A stretch of 17,503 bases of DNA from JBFXEO01 sp050180015 (GTDB taxonomy: Bacteria; Bacteroidota; Bacteroidia; Bacteroidales; Tenuifilaceae), in assembly GCA_050180015.1 (NCBI GenBank), contig JBFXEO010000035.1:1-17503 (forward strand). The letters are read 5' to 3'. Each line of letters opens with the position of its first letter. The first letter of the stretch is position 1. Below, piece by piece: positions 1 through 6,222 of the stretch. Made by a program: the position numbers and the translations under genes. Below the pieces are notes generated by a model. That model worked only from the letters and a program-made list of their open reading frames with translations. It ran no database searches and was not told where the DNA came from.

Positions 1-30
1 CTGAAGGGCACCACCGGTACCAATAAATTA
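1..30 (-). pseudogene. prfC: RF3 C-terminal coding sequence continuing in frame past the stop (edge of window)
   Basis: Directly after the TAA at 28-30, the same frame reads FIGTGGALQ to the window edge. RF3 proteins typically carry a motif like IIGTVGALQFEV at this place, so this is the expected continuation of domain III and not random sequence. The Val of IGTVGALQ is replaced by Gly, a second departure from the usual motif. Only nine codons are visible, so it is unknown whether the rest of domain III is open. Confidence 0.7.
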
Positions 31-1323
31 CCTCCCGTATGATTTTTGTGTGAATAGCTGGGCAACCCCCTCGTCGGTTAGTTGATCAAGTCCTTTGGCA
101 AGCTGCTTGAATTTTAGGGGATCGGCATTTTCAACGTAACGGAAAAGTTCTGGAGAAAAGCTGGGAATTCCTTTAAAGTTTAGAGCTTCGCCCTCTGTTA
201 GCGTATCACCTATTTTAAAGTTGCCTGAATCTGGAAGCCCAACAATATCGCCAGGATAGGCAAATTCTACGATGGATTTTTTATCGGCCAGAAATGCGTT
301 TGGGCTTGAGAATCGGAATGTTTTGCCTAATCGAACGTGCTGGTACGCCTTATTGCGTTCAAATTTACCGGAGCATATTTTTAGGAAGGCTATTCTATTC
401 CGGTGGTTCGGGTCCATATTGGCAAAAATTTTGAATACGAACCCGGTCATTTTTTCTTCGAATGGCGATATTATTCTGGCATCAGCTTCCGTTGGTCGTG
501 GGTATGGAGCTATTTGAGCGAAACAGTCGAGCAGCTCTTTAACCCCAAAGTTGTTCAATGCACTCCCAAAAAATACGGGTGCCACTTGGCCCGAAAGGTA
601 AGTTTCCGTGTTGAATGTTGGGTAAACCTCATTTACAAGCTCTATTTCCTCTAAAAACTTTTCGGTGTAAGGTTTTATATGTTCATTCAATTCTGGCGAG
701 TGTATATCGGTTATTTCAATAGTATCGTCAGAAATAGTTTGCTTATCGTCCGGTGAGAAAAGAAATAATTTCTGCTCAAAAAGGTTGTAAACGCCCTTAA
801 ATGTAGTCCCCTGGCTTACTGGCCAGCTTAACGGGCGAACCTTAATTTTCAACTCCCGCTCAATTTCGTCGAGCAAGTCAAAGGGATCGTTTCCGGGGCG
901 GTCGAGCTTATTGATGAAAACAATTACCGGGGTATTTCTCATCCTGCAAACCTCCATCAATTTACGGGTTTGGGTTTCTACACCTTTGGCATGGTCTATA
1001 ACAATGATAACGCTATCGACAGCAGTAAGAGTTCTGTAGGTGTCTTCTGCAAAATCCTGATGGCCCGGGGTGTCGAGAATATTGATTTTATAGCCTTTAT
1101 ACTCGAATTCCATGACCGAGGTGGACACAGAAATTCCACGCTGACGTTCAATCTCCATAAAGTCAGAAGTCGCAGTTTTCTTTATTTTATTGCTTTTCAC
1201 AGCACCTGCCACATGAATAGCCCCCCCAAAAAGTAGCAGTTTTTCGGTTAATGTTGTTTTTCCGGCATCGGGGTGGCTAATAATGGCGAATGTTCTACGG
1301 CGTTTTACTTCCTCTAAGCTCAT
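28..1323 (-). CDS. prfC: Peptide chain release factor 3 (RF3), cut short by an in-frame stop
   Basis: RF3 is a cytosolic translational GTPase that removes RF1/RF2 from the ribosome after peptide release. The G domain is clear: P-loop in SHPDAGKTT at residues 16-24, QRGISV near 61, DTPGH at 84-88 and NKLD at 138-141, followed by RF3-type domain II. I chose the ATG at 1321-1323 because the protein then begins MSLEEVKRRRTF, as in relatives. A TAtcTTTG promoter box also lies at 1344-1351, inside the longer open frame that starts at 1392. The product is 431 residues, against about 525-530 for the family. The TAA at 28-30 falls inside domain III, after QLFTQKSYGR, and the same frame then continues with RF3-like residues. 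Either the gene is a recent pseudogene, the protein is C-terminally truncated, the stop is recoded, or the base is wrong. Family identity is very sure; functionality is uncertain. Confidence 0.9.
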   Translation of the reverse strand: MSLEEVKRRRTFAIISHPDAGKTTLTEKLLLFGGAIHVAGAVKSNKIKKTATSDFMEIERQRGISVSTSVMEFEYKGYKINILDTPGHQDFAEDTYRTLTAVDSVIIVIDHAKGVETQTRKLMEVCRMRNTPVIVFINKLDRPGNDPFDLLDEIERELKIKVRPLSWPVSQGTTFKGVYNLFEQKLFLFSPDDKQTISDDTIEITDIHSPELNEHIKPYTEKFLEEIELVNEVYPTFNTETYLSGQVAPVFFGSALNNFGVKELLDCFAQIAPYPRPTEADARIISPFEEKMTGFVFKIFANMDPNHRNRIAFLKICSGKFERNKAYQHVRLGKTFRFSSPNAFLADKKSIVEFAYPGDIVGLPDSGNFKIGDTLTEGEALNFKGIPSFSPELFRYVENADPLKFKQLAKGLDQLTDEGVAQLFTQKSYGR

Positions 1324-1343
1324 TGTTTTTAATTTTCGGAGTG

Positions 1344-1351
1344 CAAAGATA
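1344..1351 (-). promoter_or_regulatory. Candidate -7 promoter box for prfC
   Basis: The minus strand reads TATCTTTG, an exact match to the Bacteroidota -7 consensus TAnnTTTG, 20 bases upstream of the chosen prfC ATG. No well-spaced -33 TTTG was seen. The position supports the start at 1323, since a transcript from here would not contain the upstream ATG at 1392. Confidence 0.5.
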
Positions 1352-1410
1352 GTAAGAAGATTTACAACCCCCATCAGCTTAAAAATATACAAAAAGGTTA
1401 TACTTTGATA

Positions 1411-2706
1411 TTACGCCGCCGGCTGTCCCAACTTGCCCTCGCTTTTTGCGATAAGTGTGGCAATCATCGCATCGCCGGTTATGTTTACCACGGTACGGAG
1501 CATATCAAGCGGTCTGTCAATTGCCAGGATCAATGCCAGTCCCTCAATAGGCAGACCAACCGAATTTAGTACAATAATCAGCATAACCATGCCGGCACCG
1601 GGGACTCCGGCCGATCCTATGGATGCAAGAACCGCTGTAATTAGAATTGTTAGCAGCTGTACCAACGTTAAGTCTATTCCAAAAACCTGGGCGATAAAAA
1701 CAGTTGCTACGGCCTGATACAAGCTTGTGCCGTCCATATTTATGGTAACACCAACGGGCAGGACAAAACTCGATATATCGTTATGGACACCCAATCCCTT
1801 TTCAACTTGCTCCATTGTAACGGGCAATGTTGCTGCACTTGAACTGGTAGAAAATGCAACCAGCTGCGCTGGAAATATTGATTTGTAAAATTTTTTAAAT
1901 CCAATACCCGTGGATACTTTAAGGAATGTGGGGTATATTACAGTAACTATCAGAATTAACCCTAAAATTACAGCCACCGCGTACATGCCCAGAGTCGTAA
2001 ATAAATGCAACGATGATGAAATATCATCACCGGTAAAATCCACAACTAGGGCTGCCATCAGCGCAAAAACGCCAACGGGAGCAAAGCGCATTATAATATC
2101 GACTATTTTAAGGATAACTTCATTTAGGCCTTCTACAAAATCTTTGACAGCAAGCACCTTGGGGTGCTTTGCCAGTATAATTGCTACCCCAAAAAGCAGC
2201 GCAAAAAAGATAACCTGTAGCATTAGGGTGTTGTTGGATGCTGCGTTAACCACGTTTTCGGGCACAATATCAACTAAAAACTGAAGTGGCGATTGGCTTT
2301 TAAAGTTCTGGGCAACTTCCTGTTTCGACGCAACATCAACCGAGTATTTCGATACAAATTCAATTCTTTTTTCCTCGGGGAAGAATTGTCCCGGTTTAAC
2401 GGTATTTACAATGATAAGCCCCAGCGAAACGGCAATAATCGTTGTGACGGTATATAGCACAATGGTCTTCAGGCCCATTCTGGATAATTTGGTAATATCC
2501 GATAATCCTGAAACCCCGGCAACCAGCGACGCAAAAATTAGCGGCATGGCTATTAGCTTTAGCAGGTTCAAAAAAATTGTACCGAACGGCTTCACGTAAT
2601 CCAATATAAACTGGTTAATACCCAGCATTACTGCCAGAATACCTACAATAAAACCGAGCAACATCCCTGCAAGGATTTTGGCGTATAAAGGAAGCCTTTT
2701 AATCAT
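1411..2706 (-). CDS. Dicarboxylate/amino acid:cation symporter (DAACS/SLC1 family), probably glutamate or aspartate
   Basis: This is an inner-membrane secondary transporter of the GltP/GltT/GltPh fold, 431 residues, which is normal for the family. The N-terminal half has several hydrophobic segments. The signature elements are all present: serine-rich hairpin 1 (SSSAATLP, 288-295), NMDGT in TM7 (323-327), hairpin 2 GVPGAG (367-372), and TM8 DRPLDMLRTVVNITGD (397-412). By comparison with GltPh, D401 would bind the substrate amino group and R404 the side-chain carboxylate. R404 argues for an acidic amino acid or dicarboxylate over a neutral one. Whether Na+ or H+ drives uptake cannot be read here. 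The start lies 38 bases beyond the terminator of the upstream lipoprotein gene, and no clear promoter box was found in that short gap. prfC follows downstream but appears to have its own promoter. Confidence 0.93.
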   Translation of the reverse strand: MIKRLPLYAKILAGMLLGFIVGILAVMLGINQFILDYVKPFGTIFLNLLKLIAMPLIFASLVAGVSGLSDITKLSRMGLKTIVLYTVTTIIAVSLGLIIVNTVKPGQFFPEEKRIEFVSKYSVDVASKQEVAQNFKSQSPLQFLVDIVPENVVNAASNNTLMLQVIFFALLFGVAIILAKHPKVLAVKDFVEGLNEVILKIVDIIMRFAPVGVFALMAALVVDFTGDDISSSLHLFTTLGMYAVAVILGLILIVTVIYPTFLKVSTGIGFKKFYKSIFPAQLVAFSTSSSAATLPVTMEQVEKGLGVHNDISSFVLPVGVTINMDGTSLYQAVATVFIAQVFGIDLTLVQLLTILITAVLASIGSAGVPGAGMVMLIIVLNSVGLPIEGLALILAIDRPLDMLRTVVNITGDAMIATLIAKSEGKLGQPAA

Positions 2707-2744
2707 CTCGGTAAAGTTTTGGGTGTACTGATTTTAAGTTGAAT

Positions 2745-2768
2745 AAAAAAAACCGGATTTACCCGGTT
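2745..2768 (-). terminator. Rho-independent terminator of the lipoprotein gene
   Basis: Read on the minus strand, the stem AACCGG/CCGGTT with a 6-base loop is followed directly by a run of eight T. It lies 22 bases past the lipoprotein stop and only 38 bases before the symporter start, so it should separate the two transcripts. Confidence 0.8.
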
Positions 2769-2790
2769 ACTTACTGCTGGAAAATTTTCT

Positions 2791-3321
2791 CTAATCCAAA
2801 GTGTGAATTGGGCCTTTGAATGTTCCCTGGAATAGAAGAGTATCTGACACAAGGCTCATATCATACTGCATTACACTTCCCAGGTTATCTACGCTGAAGG
2901 TTCCAGCACTTACCTCGTAAATTTTCCCGGTATCCTGTGAAAAATCGTAATTGTAGTATATTACACAGGAGTCGGCAGAGTAAGGCGGTTTTGTTGAAAA
3001 GATATCAATGGTGTAATCGCCTAATTCTATTTCGTACTCATTCTCGGAGTACATGTAGAATGAAATTAGTGAGCCCACTCCCGTTAAGGCCGATAAATCC
3101 TGATCGTAACTCACCCCCTCGCCCAGTAAATTTACAACAAATGGAGTTACCGTATCGTGTATAGTTTCTGGGTATTTATACTGGTAACCCATGTAGAGCC
3201 TAAAACTGCCACCCTCAGATTTCACTATATTCGTTGTGGAATCGCTATCGCCACTTCCGCAAGCGCCGAGTAGAACGGTCAGGAATATAAAAATTGATAT
3301 ATGAATCATATTTTTTTTCAT
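2791..3321 (-). CDS. Small secreted lipoprotein of unknown function
   Basis: The product is 176 residues. Residues 1-20 form a lipoprotein signal peptide (MKKN, a hydrophobic stretch of Ile/Phe/Leu, then lipobox LGAC), with lipidation expected at Cys21. The residues after Cys are Gly/Ser/Asp-rich (GSGDSDSTT), a flexible acidic tether of the kind seen on envelope lipoproteins in this phylum. The mature part is rich in Tyr, Ser, Asp and Thr, and has alternating segments such as EYEIELGDYTIDIF and KIYEVSAGTFSV that suggest a small beta-sandwich. I do not recognise a named family. The gene is flanked by slyD upstream, which has its own terminator, and by its own terminator downstream, so it is probably monocistronic. 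A weak -7-like box lies at 3362-3369. Confidence 0.8.
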   Translation of the reverse strand: MKKNMIHISIFIFLTVLLGACGSGDSDSTTNIVKSEGGSFRLYMGYQYKYPETIHDTVTPFVVNLLGEGVSYDQDLSALTGVGSLISFYMYSENEYEIELGDYTIDIFSTKPPYSADSCVIYYNYDFSQDTGKIYEVSAGTFSVDNLGSVMQYDMSLVSDTLLFQGTFKGPIHTLD

Positions 3322-3361
3322 AGCCGTAGAATTTAAGGATGGGGCACCCTGTTTTATGATG

Positions 3362-3369
3362 CTAAGTTA
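3362..3369 (-). promoter_or_regulatory. Weak candidate -7 box for the lipoprotein gene
   Basis: The minus strand reads TAACTTAG, 7 of 8 to TAnnTTTG, 40 bases before the ATG. There is no good -33 element at the expected distance. Confidence 0.3.
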
Positions 3370-3464
3370 GAAAAAAAAGTAAAACGTGTTAACCTGTTTA
3401 AAAAATTGCTTCTTTATATAGCAAAATATGCGTTTAAAACAATTCTAATCATAAGGTAGATGAA

Positions 3465-3490
3465 TAAAAAAAGGAAAGATCACTCTTTCC
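3465..3490 (-). terminator. Rho-independent terminator of slyD
   Basis: On the minus strand a perfect 7-bp stem (GGAAAGA/TCTTTCC, 3473-3479 with 3484-3490) with a 4-base loop is followed by a run of eight T. It lies 22 bases past the slyD stop. Confidence 0.85.
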
Positions 3491-3512
3491 CCTAGTCAGA
3501 AATACAATATTT

Positions 3513-4010
3513 TTAGTGGTGGTGATGTCCTTGGCCATGTACATGCCCGTGGTTTATTTCTTCGGCCGAAGCCTCCCTTATACTTACAACGCCGCCGTTA
3601 AAGTATAAATCCTGACCGGCTAGCGGGTGGTTAAAGTCCATAACAACGATAGAATCATTTATTTCAACTACGGTGCCCTCAAGAGCGTTCCCTTCCGAGT
3701 CGCGCATAGGTATCCTGTTTCCAACTACCAGTAAATCTTCCTGAAGTTTTCCATCAACCACAAAAATATCCTTGGTAAGCTCCACAACTGCCATATCGTT
3801 AACCTCTCCGTAACCATCCTTGGATGGCACCATAAACTCAAAGGAATCGCCTACCGATAGCCCATTGAGATTGTCCTCGAATAACTGAAGTAGTTGTCCG
3901 TGACCATAAAGGAAAACCAGCGGATTTTCTGCTTCGGCGGTATCAACTAATTCTCCATTAACCTTTAACTCGTAGCTAATGGAAACAACCTTGTCCTTTG
4001 TAATAACCAT
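3513..4010 (-). CDS. slyD: FKBP-type peptidyl-prolyl cis-trans isomerase, SlyD-like
   Basis: This is a cytosolic prolyl isomerase/chaperone of 165 residues. The FKBP core is split in the SlyD manner. The first part holds VSISYELKVNGELVDTAE and the YGHGQLLQLFEDNLNGL segment. It is interrupted by an insert-in-flap chaperone segment at roughly 75-120, and the core closes with VVMDFNHPLAGQDLYF, the usual SlyD family signature. The C-terminus is a histidine-rich tail (HGHVHGQGHHHH) typical of SlyD and likely to bind Ni2+ or Zn2+. In other bacteria SlyD serves protein folding and nickel delivery to hydrogenase. No hydrogenase gene is in this window, so the specific role here is open. A TTTG-N20-TTATTTTG promoter lies upstream and a terminator downstream, so the gene looks monocistronic. 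Confidence 0.93.
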   Translation of the reverse strand: MVITKDKVVSISYELKVNGELVDTAEAENPLVFLYGHGQLLQLFEDNLNGLSVGDSFEFMVPSKDGYGEVNDMAVVELTKDIFVVDGKLQEDLLVVGNRIPMRDSEGNALEGTVVEINDSIVVMDFNHPLAGQDLYFNGGVVSIREASAEEINHGHVHGQGHHHH

Positions 4011-4036
4011 GAATTGATTTTTTAATTATTTGGCCT

Positions 4037-4068
4037 CAAAATAACAGCATAATTTTATCAATAACAAA
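4037..4068 (-). promoter_or_regulatory. Promoter of slyD
   Basis: The minus strand has TTTG (4065-4068), 20 bases, then TTATTTTG (4037-4044), which is 7 of 8 to the -7 consensus with the spacing usual for Bacteroidota promoters. The box ends 26 bases before the ATG. Confidence 0.55.
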
Positions 4069-4101
4069 AAAATCAACCAATATGTTTAAAGCATTTCAAA
4101 T

Positions 4102-4122
4102 ACGTTAACGTTGGGTTAACGT
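4102..4122. repeat. Perfect 8-bp inverted repeat, also a helical-phase direct repeat (operator-like)
   Basis: ACGTTAAC (4102-4109) and GTTAACGT (4115-4122) are exact reverse complements separated by GTTGG. Because GTTAAC is itself a palindrome, the site also reads as GTTAACGT twice (4104-4111 and 4115-4122) with an 11-base period, about one helical turn. It lies about 35-55 bases upstream of the slyD promoter and has no T-run, so it looks more like a protein-binding site than a terminator. The regulator is unknown. Confidence 0.4.
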
Positions 4123-4405
4123 GTATTGTAACTGCTGAACTTGACCCCAAAAATAATTGAATTAAGAATAGAGGCTATTGGGCTACTCAGGATATTTATT
4201 CCACCAATGAGGTAGATTTTAGAAGAGTAAGGCGGAGTTTTTACATTGTCCAGCCATCGCTTTTTCTGATTTCCTGTTTTTCCTTCAATAAATGTTAGAA
4301 TATTAAATAACTTGAATATCCTATATTTACTATGTTTATCCGGTTTTGATACTTAAAAGGCTAAACATTTTTTTGATAAAAGCGTTTTTTTATTAAAATA
4401 AACAC

Positions 4406-4413
4406 CATATTTG
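4406..4413 (+). promoter_or_regulatory. Candidate -7 box for the cold-shock gene
   Basis: CATATTTG is 7 of 8 to TAnnTTTG, 40 bases before the ATG at 4454. A T-run rather than a clear TTTG lies upstream. The implied leader is about 30-35 nt, too short for a long enterobacterial-style cspA thermosensor leader. Confidence 0.4.
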
Positions 4414-4453
4414 CACTGTTAATTATTTAATCACAATTTATTCAATTTGTAAC

Positions 4454-4654
4454 ATGAAAGGTAAAGTAAAATGGTTTGATGCAGCAAAAGGTTTTGGCTT
4501 CATTCAAACCGAAGAAGGTAGTGATGTTTTTGTTCACTACACAGGTATTGCTAGAGAAGGTTTCAAACGTCTTGATGAAGGTCAGGAAGTTAGCTTTGAA
4601 ATAACTCAAGGAAAACGTGGCCCTCAAGCCACTAATGTAGAAGTGTTAGAATAA
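4454..4654 (+). CDS. Cold-shock domain protein (CspA family)
   Basis: This 66-residue protein consists of a single cold-shock (OB-fold) domain, the usual length. It starts MKGKVKWFDAAKGFGFI, which contains RNP1 (KGFGFI), followed by RNP2 in the form VFVHY. These aromatic patches bind single-stranded RNA and DNA. Family members act as RNA chaperones or transcription antiterminators in the cytosol, either on cold shock or constitutively. The gene stands alone between its own promoter region and a strong terminator. Which paralogue it is (cold-induced or constitutive) cannot be told. Confidence 0.95.
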   Translation: MKGKVKWFDAAKGFGFIQTEEGSDVFVHYTGIAREGFKRLDEGQEVSFEITQGKRGPQATNVEVLE

Positions 4655-4679
4655 CAGATTATTCCTAACATAAGTTTAG

Positions 4680-4708
4680 AAGGCCCCTTAACAAATGGGG
4701 CCTTTTTT
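4680..4708 (+). terminator. Rho-independent terminator of the cold-shock gene
   Basis: An 8-bp stem AAGGCCCC/GGGGCCTT (4680-4687 with 4697-4704) with a 9-base loop runs into TTTTTT. It lies 25 bases after the stop. On the minus strand no T-run follows the stem, so it is probably one-directional. Confidence 0.9.
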
Positions 4709-4719
4709 CATGGTCTGAC

Positions 4720-5328
4720 CTAAAAAGTAATACTGAATCGCAGGATTGGGTTCGTGGTATAGGGTGAGTAGCGATTATCGGTTAAATCCCATAGAACAAG
4801 AAAGTTTATCGCAGCTTTGTCTCCAACACGTTGGCGCCAGCCCCCGCCTACTAAATATAAATGTACCCAACCTTTACCCTCATCAGAATTAAAATCAATC
4901 ATCTTTCTGTCAAGGTAAAGCCCTTCGTACTCCCCGTGCAAAATAATACCGCCATGGACATTGATGCCGAAAGTTTCATAAAAGTCGGGGATGGGTAAAA
5001 TCTCTGTATATCCTGAGACTCCCCAAATGTGAGTTTTGTATGGGTCTGTAGTGCCACTTTCCAGGTTGAATCTTTCCTTGCGGTAAGAGTACCGTCCACC
5101 TATTCCCAGGGACCATTGGGGTAAAATCCAAACTCCTACCGTGGGGACTATATCGAACTGGGTAACCCGGCTGCCTATAACAAGCCCGACACTTCCCCCG
5201 AAGAATATTCTATCGGCAGGTCGTTGGAAATCCCCATGTGGCTTTAGCTGTGAGTAAGAATTATTACTCAACAGGATGGTCAGCCATATCATACCTGCCA
5301 ATCTCCAAGCAATACTTCTGCTGCCCAT
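4720..5328 (-). CDS. Probable outer-membrane beta-barrel-like protein, function unknown
   Basis: The product is 202 residues. An N-terminal signal peptide is visible (MGSRSIAWRL, hydrophobic GMIWLTILL, then NSYSQ), with cleavage expected near residue 26. The mature protein alternates polar and hydrophobic residues in many short strands, for example FFGGSVGLVIG, WSLGIGGRYSYR, GINVHGGIILHGEY and VHLYLVGGGWRQR, and ends in Phe (ILRFSITF). Glycine/aromatic-rich strands and a terminal Phe are typical of small 8-10-strand outer-membrane barrels. I do not recognise a specific family and infer no transport role. It is divergent from the SDR gene and converges on the cold-shock gene. No clear TAnnTTTG box was found upstream. 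Confidence 0.75.
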   Translation of the reverse strand: MGSRSIAWRLAGMIWLTILLSNNSYSQLKPHGDFQRPADRIFFGGSVGLVIGSRVTQFDIVPTVGVWILPQWSLGIGGRYSYRKERFNLESGTTDPYKTHIWGVSGYTEILPIPDFYETFGINVHGGIILHGEYEGLYLDRKMIDFNSDEGKGWVHLYLVGGGWRQRVGDKAAINFLVLWDLTDNRYSPYTTNPILRFSITF

Positions 5329-5387
5329 ACCGTACTATATTTAAGAATGATGTTATCAACAAAACCTGTACAATGTTACAATAAAAA

Positions 5388-5418
5388 TTGATGAATTATG
5401 CCATGCTTACTATATTTG
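5388..5418 (+). promoter_or_regulatory. Promoter of the SDR gene
   Basis: TTG (5388-5390), 20 bases, then TATATTTG (5411-5418) match the Bacteroidota -33/-7 pattern exactly. It overlaps the upstream in-frame ATG at 5398, so translation should begin at the ATG at 5440. Confidence 0.7.
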
Positions 5419-5439
5419 AAAAAACTATACGGTGAAATT

Positions 5440-6156
5440 ATGAATATTGTTATAACCGGAGCATCAAGGGGAATCGGATTTGAAGTTGCACGCCTACTGG
5501 CGGCACGCGGTACCAATAATACTGTGAATATCGTGGCGATAGCCCGCAATGAGCAGAATTTAGGAGCATTAAAGAATGCCTGCATTAAGGAAAACACAAA
5601 GTCCCGCCTCTACCCCATTCCCTTTGACCTTGAAAATTCGAATAGCATCGAAGGTTTACTTGTCCCTAGCATTAAACAGCACATCGAAAATATCGATATT
5701 CTTATTAATAATGCAGGGCTGCTGATCAATAAAACCTTTAGTCAGCTATCAACCGATGAAATGCTTAGAATGATCAGCGTTAACTTTATTTCGGCGGTTA
5801 ACTTAACCCATGCCTTAATCCCGATGATGAGTAAAGGAGGCCATGTGTTGAATATTGGCAGTATGGGCGGCTTTCAGGGAAGCCGGAAATTTAAAGGATT
5901 ATCTATATATTCATCAAGCAAGGCAGCACTGGCATCGTTAACCGAATGTTTAGCCGAGGAGTACAGTGAAAGTGATATTTCTTTTAACTGCTTGGCATTA
6001 GGTGCTACCGATACCGAAATGTTTCGGCAGGCGTTCCCCGGCCATAAAGCCCCGCTTACCGCAGCAGAAATGGCCAAATTTATTGCTGATTTTGCTGTAG
6101 GAGGACAAAAGTATTTTAACGGGAAAATACTACCAGTTTCGTCAACTCTTCCATAA
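5440..6156 (+). CDS. Short-chain dehydrogenase/reductase (SDR family)
   Basis: This is a cytosolic NAD(P)-dependent oxidoreductase of the classical SDR type, 238 residues from the chosen start. It carries the nucleotide-binding motif TGASRGIG (6-13), NNAG (90-93), the catalytic Ser141 in NIGSMGG, and the YxxxK motif at Tyr157-Lys161 (YSSSK). Asn, Ser, Tyr and Lys of the active site are therefore all present. An in-frame ATG at 5398 would add 14 residues, but it sits upstream of and within the promoter, and SDRs usually begin right before the TGxxxGIG strand, so 5440 is preferred. The substrate cannot be predicted; the family covers sugars, acyl carriers, steroids and pteridines. The gene appears monocistronic and converges on the ackA-ptb-buk operon. 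Confidence 0.92.
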   Translation: MNIVITGASRGIGFEVARLLAARGTNNTVNIVAIARNEQNLGALKNACIKENTKSRLYPIPFDLENSNSIEGLLVPSIKQHIENIDILINNAGLLINKTFSQLSTDEMLRMISVNFISAVNLTHALIPMMSKGGHVLNIGSMGGFQGSRKFKGLSIYSSSKAALASLTECLAEEYSESDISFNCLALGATDTEMFRQAFPGHKAPLTAAEMAKFIADFAVGGQKYFNGKILPVSSTLP

Positions 6157-6161
6157 CAGTC

Positions 6162-6204
6162 AAATTAAAATAGGAACGGGATATTAATTAACATCCCGTT
6201 CCTA
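6162..6204 (-). terminator. Terminator hairpin at the end of ackA-ptb-buk (possibly shared with the SDR gene)
   Basis: A perfect 12-bp stem, TAGGAACGGGAT (6171-6182) with ATCCCGTTCCTA (6193-6204), encloses a 10-base AT loop. On the minus strand it is followed by TTTTAATTT, a fair U-tract, so it should end the butyrate-kinase transcript. On the plus strand no T-run follows, though the hairpin may still slow or trim the SDR transcript. Confidence 0.75.
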
Positions 6205-6222
6205 TGAAATCAGAATATTACT

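Larger units (their letters stand above)
4011..4453. other. 443-base intergenic region between slyD and the cold-shock gene
   Basis: This divergent, AT-rich gap holds the slyD promoter (4037-4068), a paired GTTAACGT repeat (4102-4122) and the cold-shock promoter candidate (4406-4413). Between about 4125 and 4360 I see no open frame of useful length with a start, no hairpin followed by T, and no recognisable RNA. Confidence 0.6.

Noticed and set aside
1324..1392. N-terminal extension of RF3 from the ATG at 1392
   Set aside because: The extra 23 residues do not belong to the RF3 family N-terminus, and a promoter box (1344-1351) lies within this stretch.
3388..3393. GTTAAC near the lipoprotein promoter as a second copy of the 4102-4122 site
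   Set aside because: The six-base palindrome occurs elsewhere too, for example inside slyD, and the flanking bases do not match the full repeat.
4442..4627. Open frame of 61 codons antisense to the cold-shock gene
   Set aside because: It overlaps a clear, full-length cold-shock domain protein and has no family-like features of its own.
6171..6204. 12-bp inverted repeat as an attachment site or operator
   Set aside because: Its place between two convergent stops and the T-rich tract on the minus strand are explained by a terminator.
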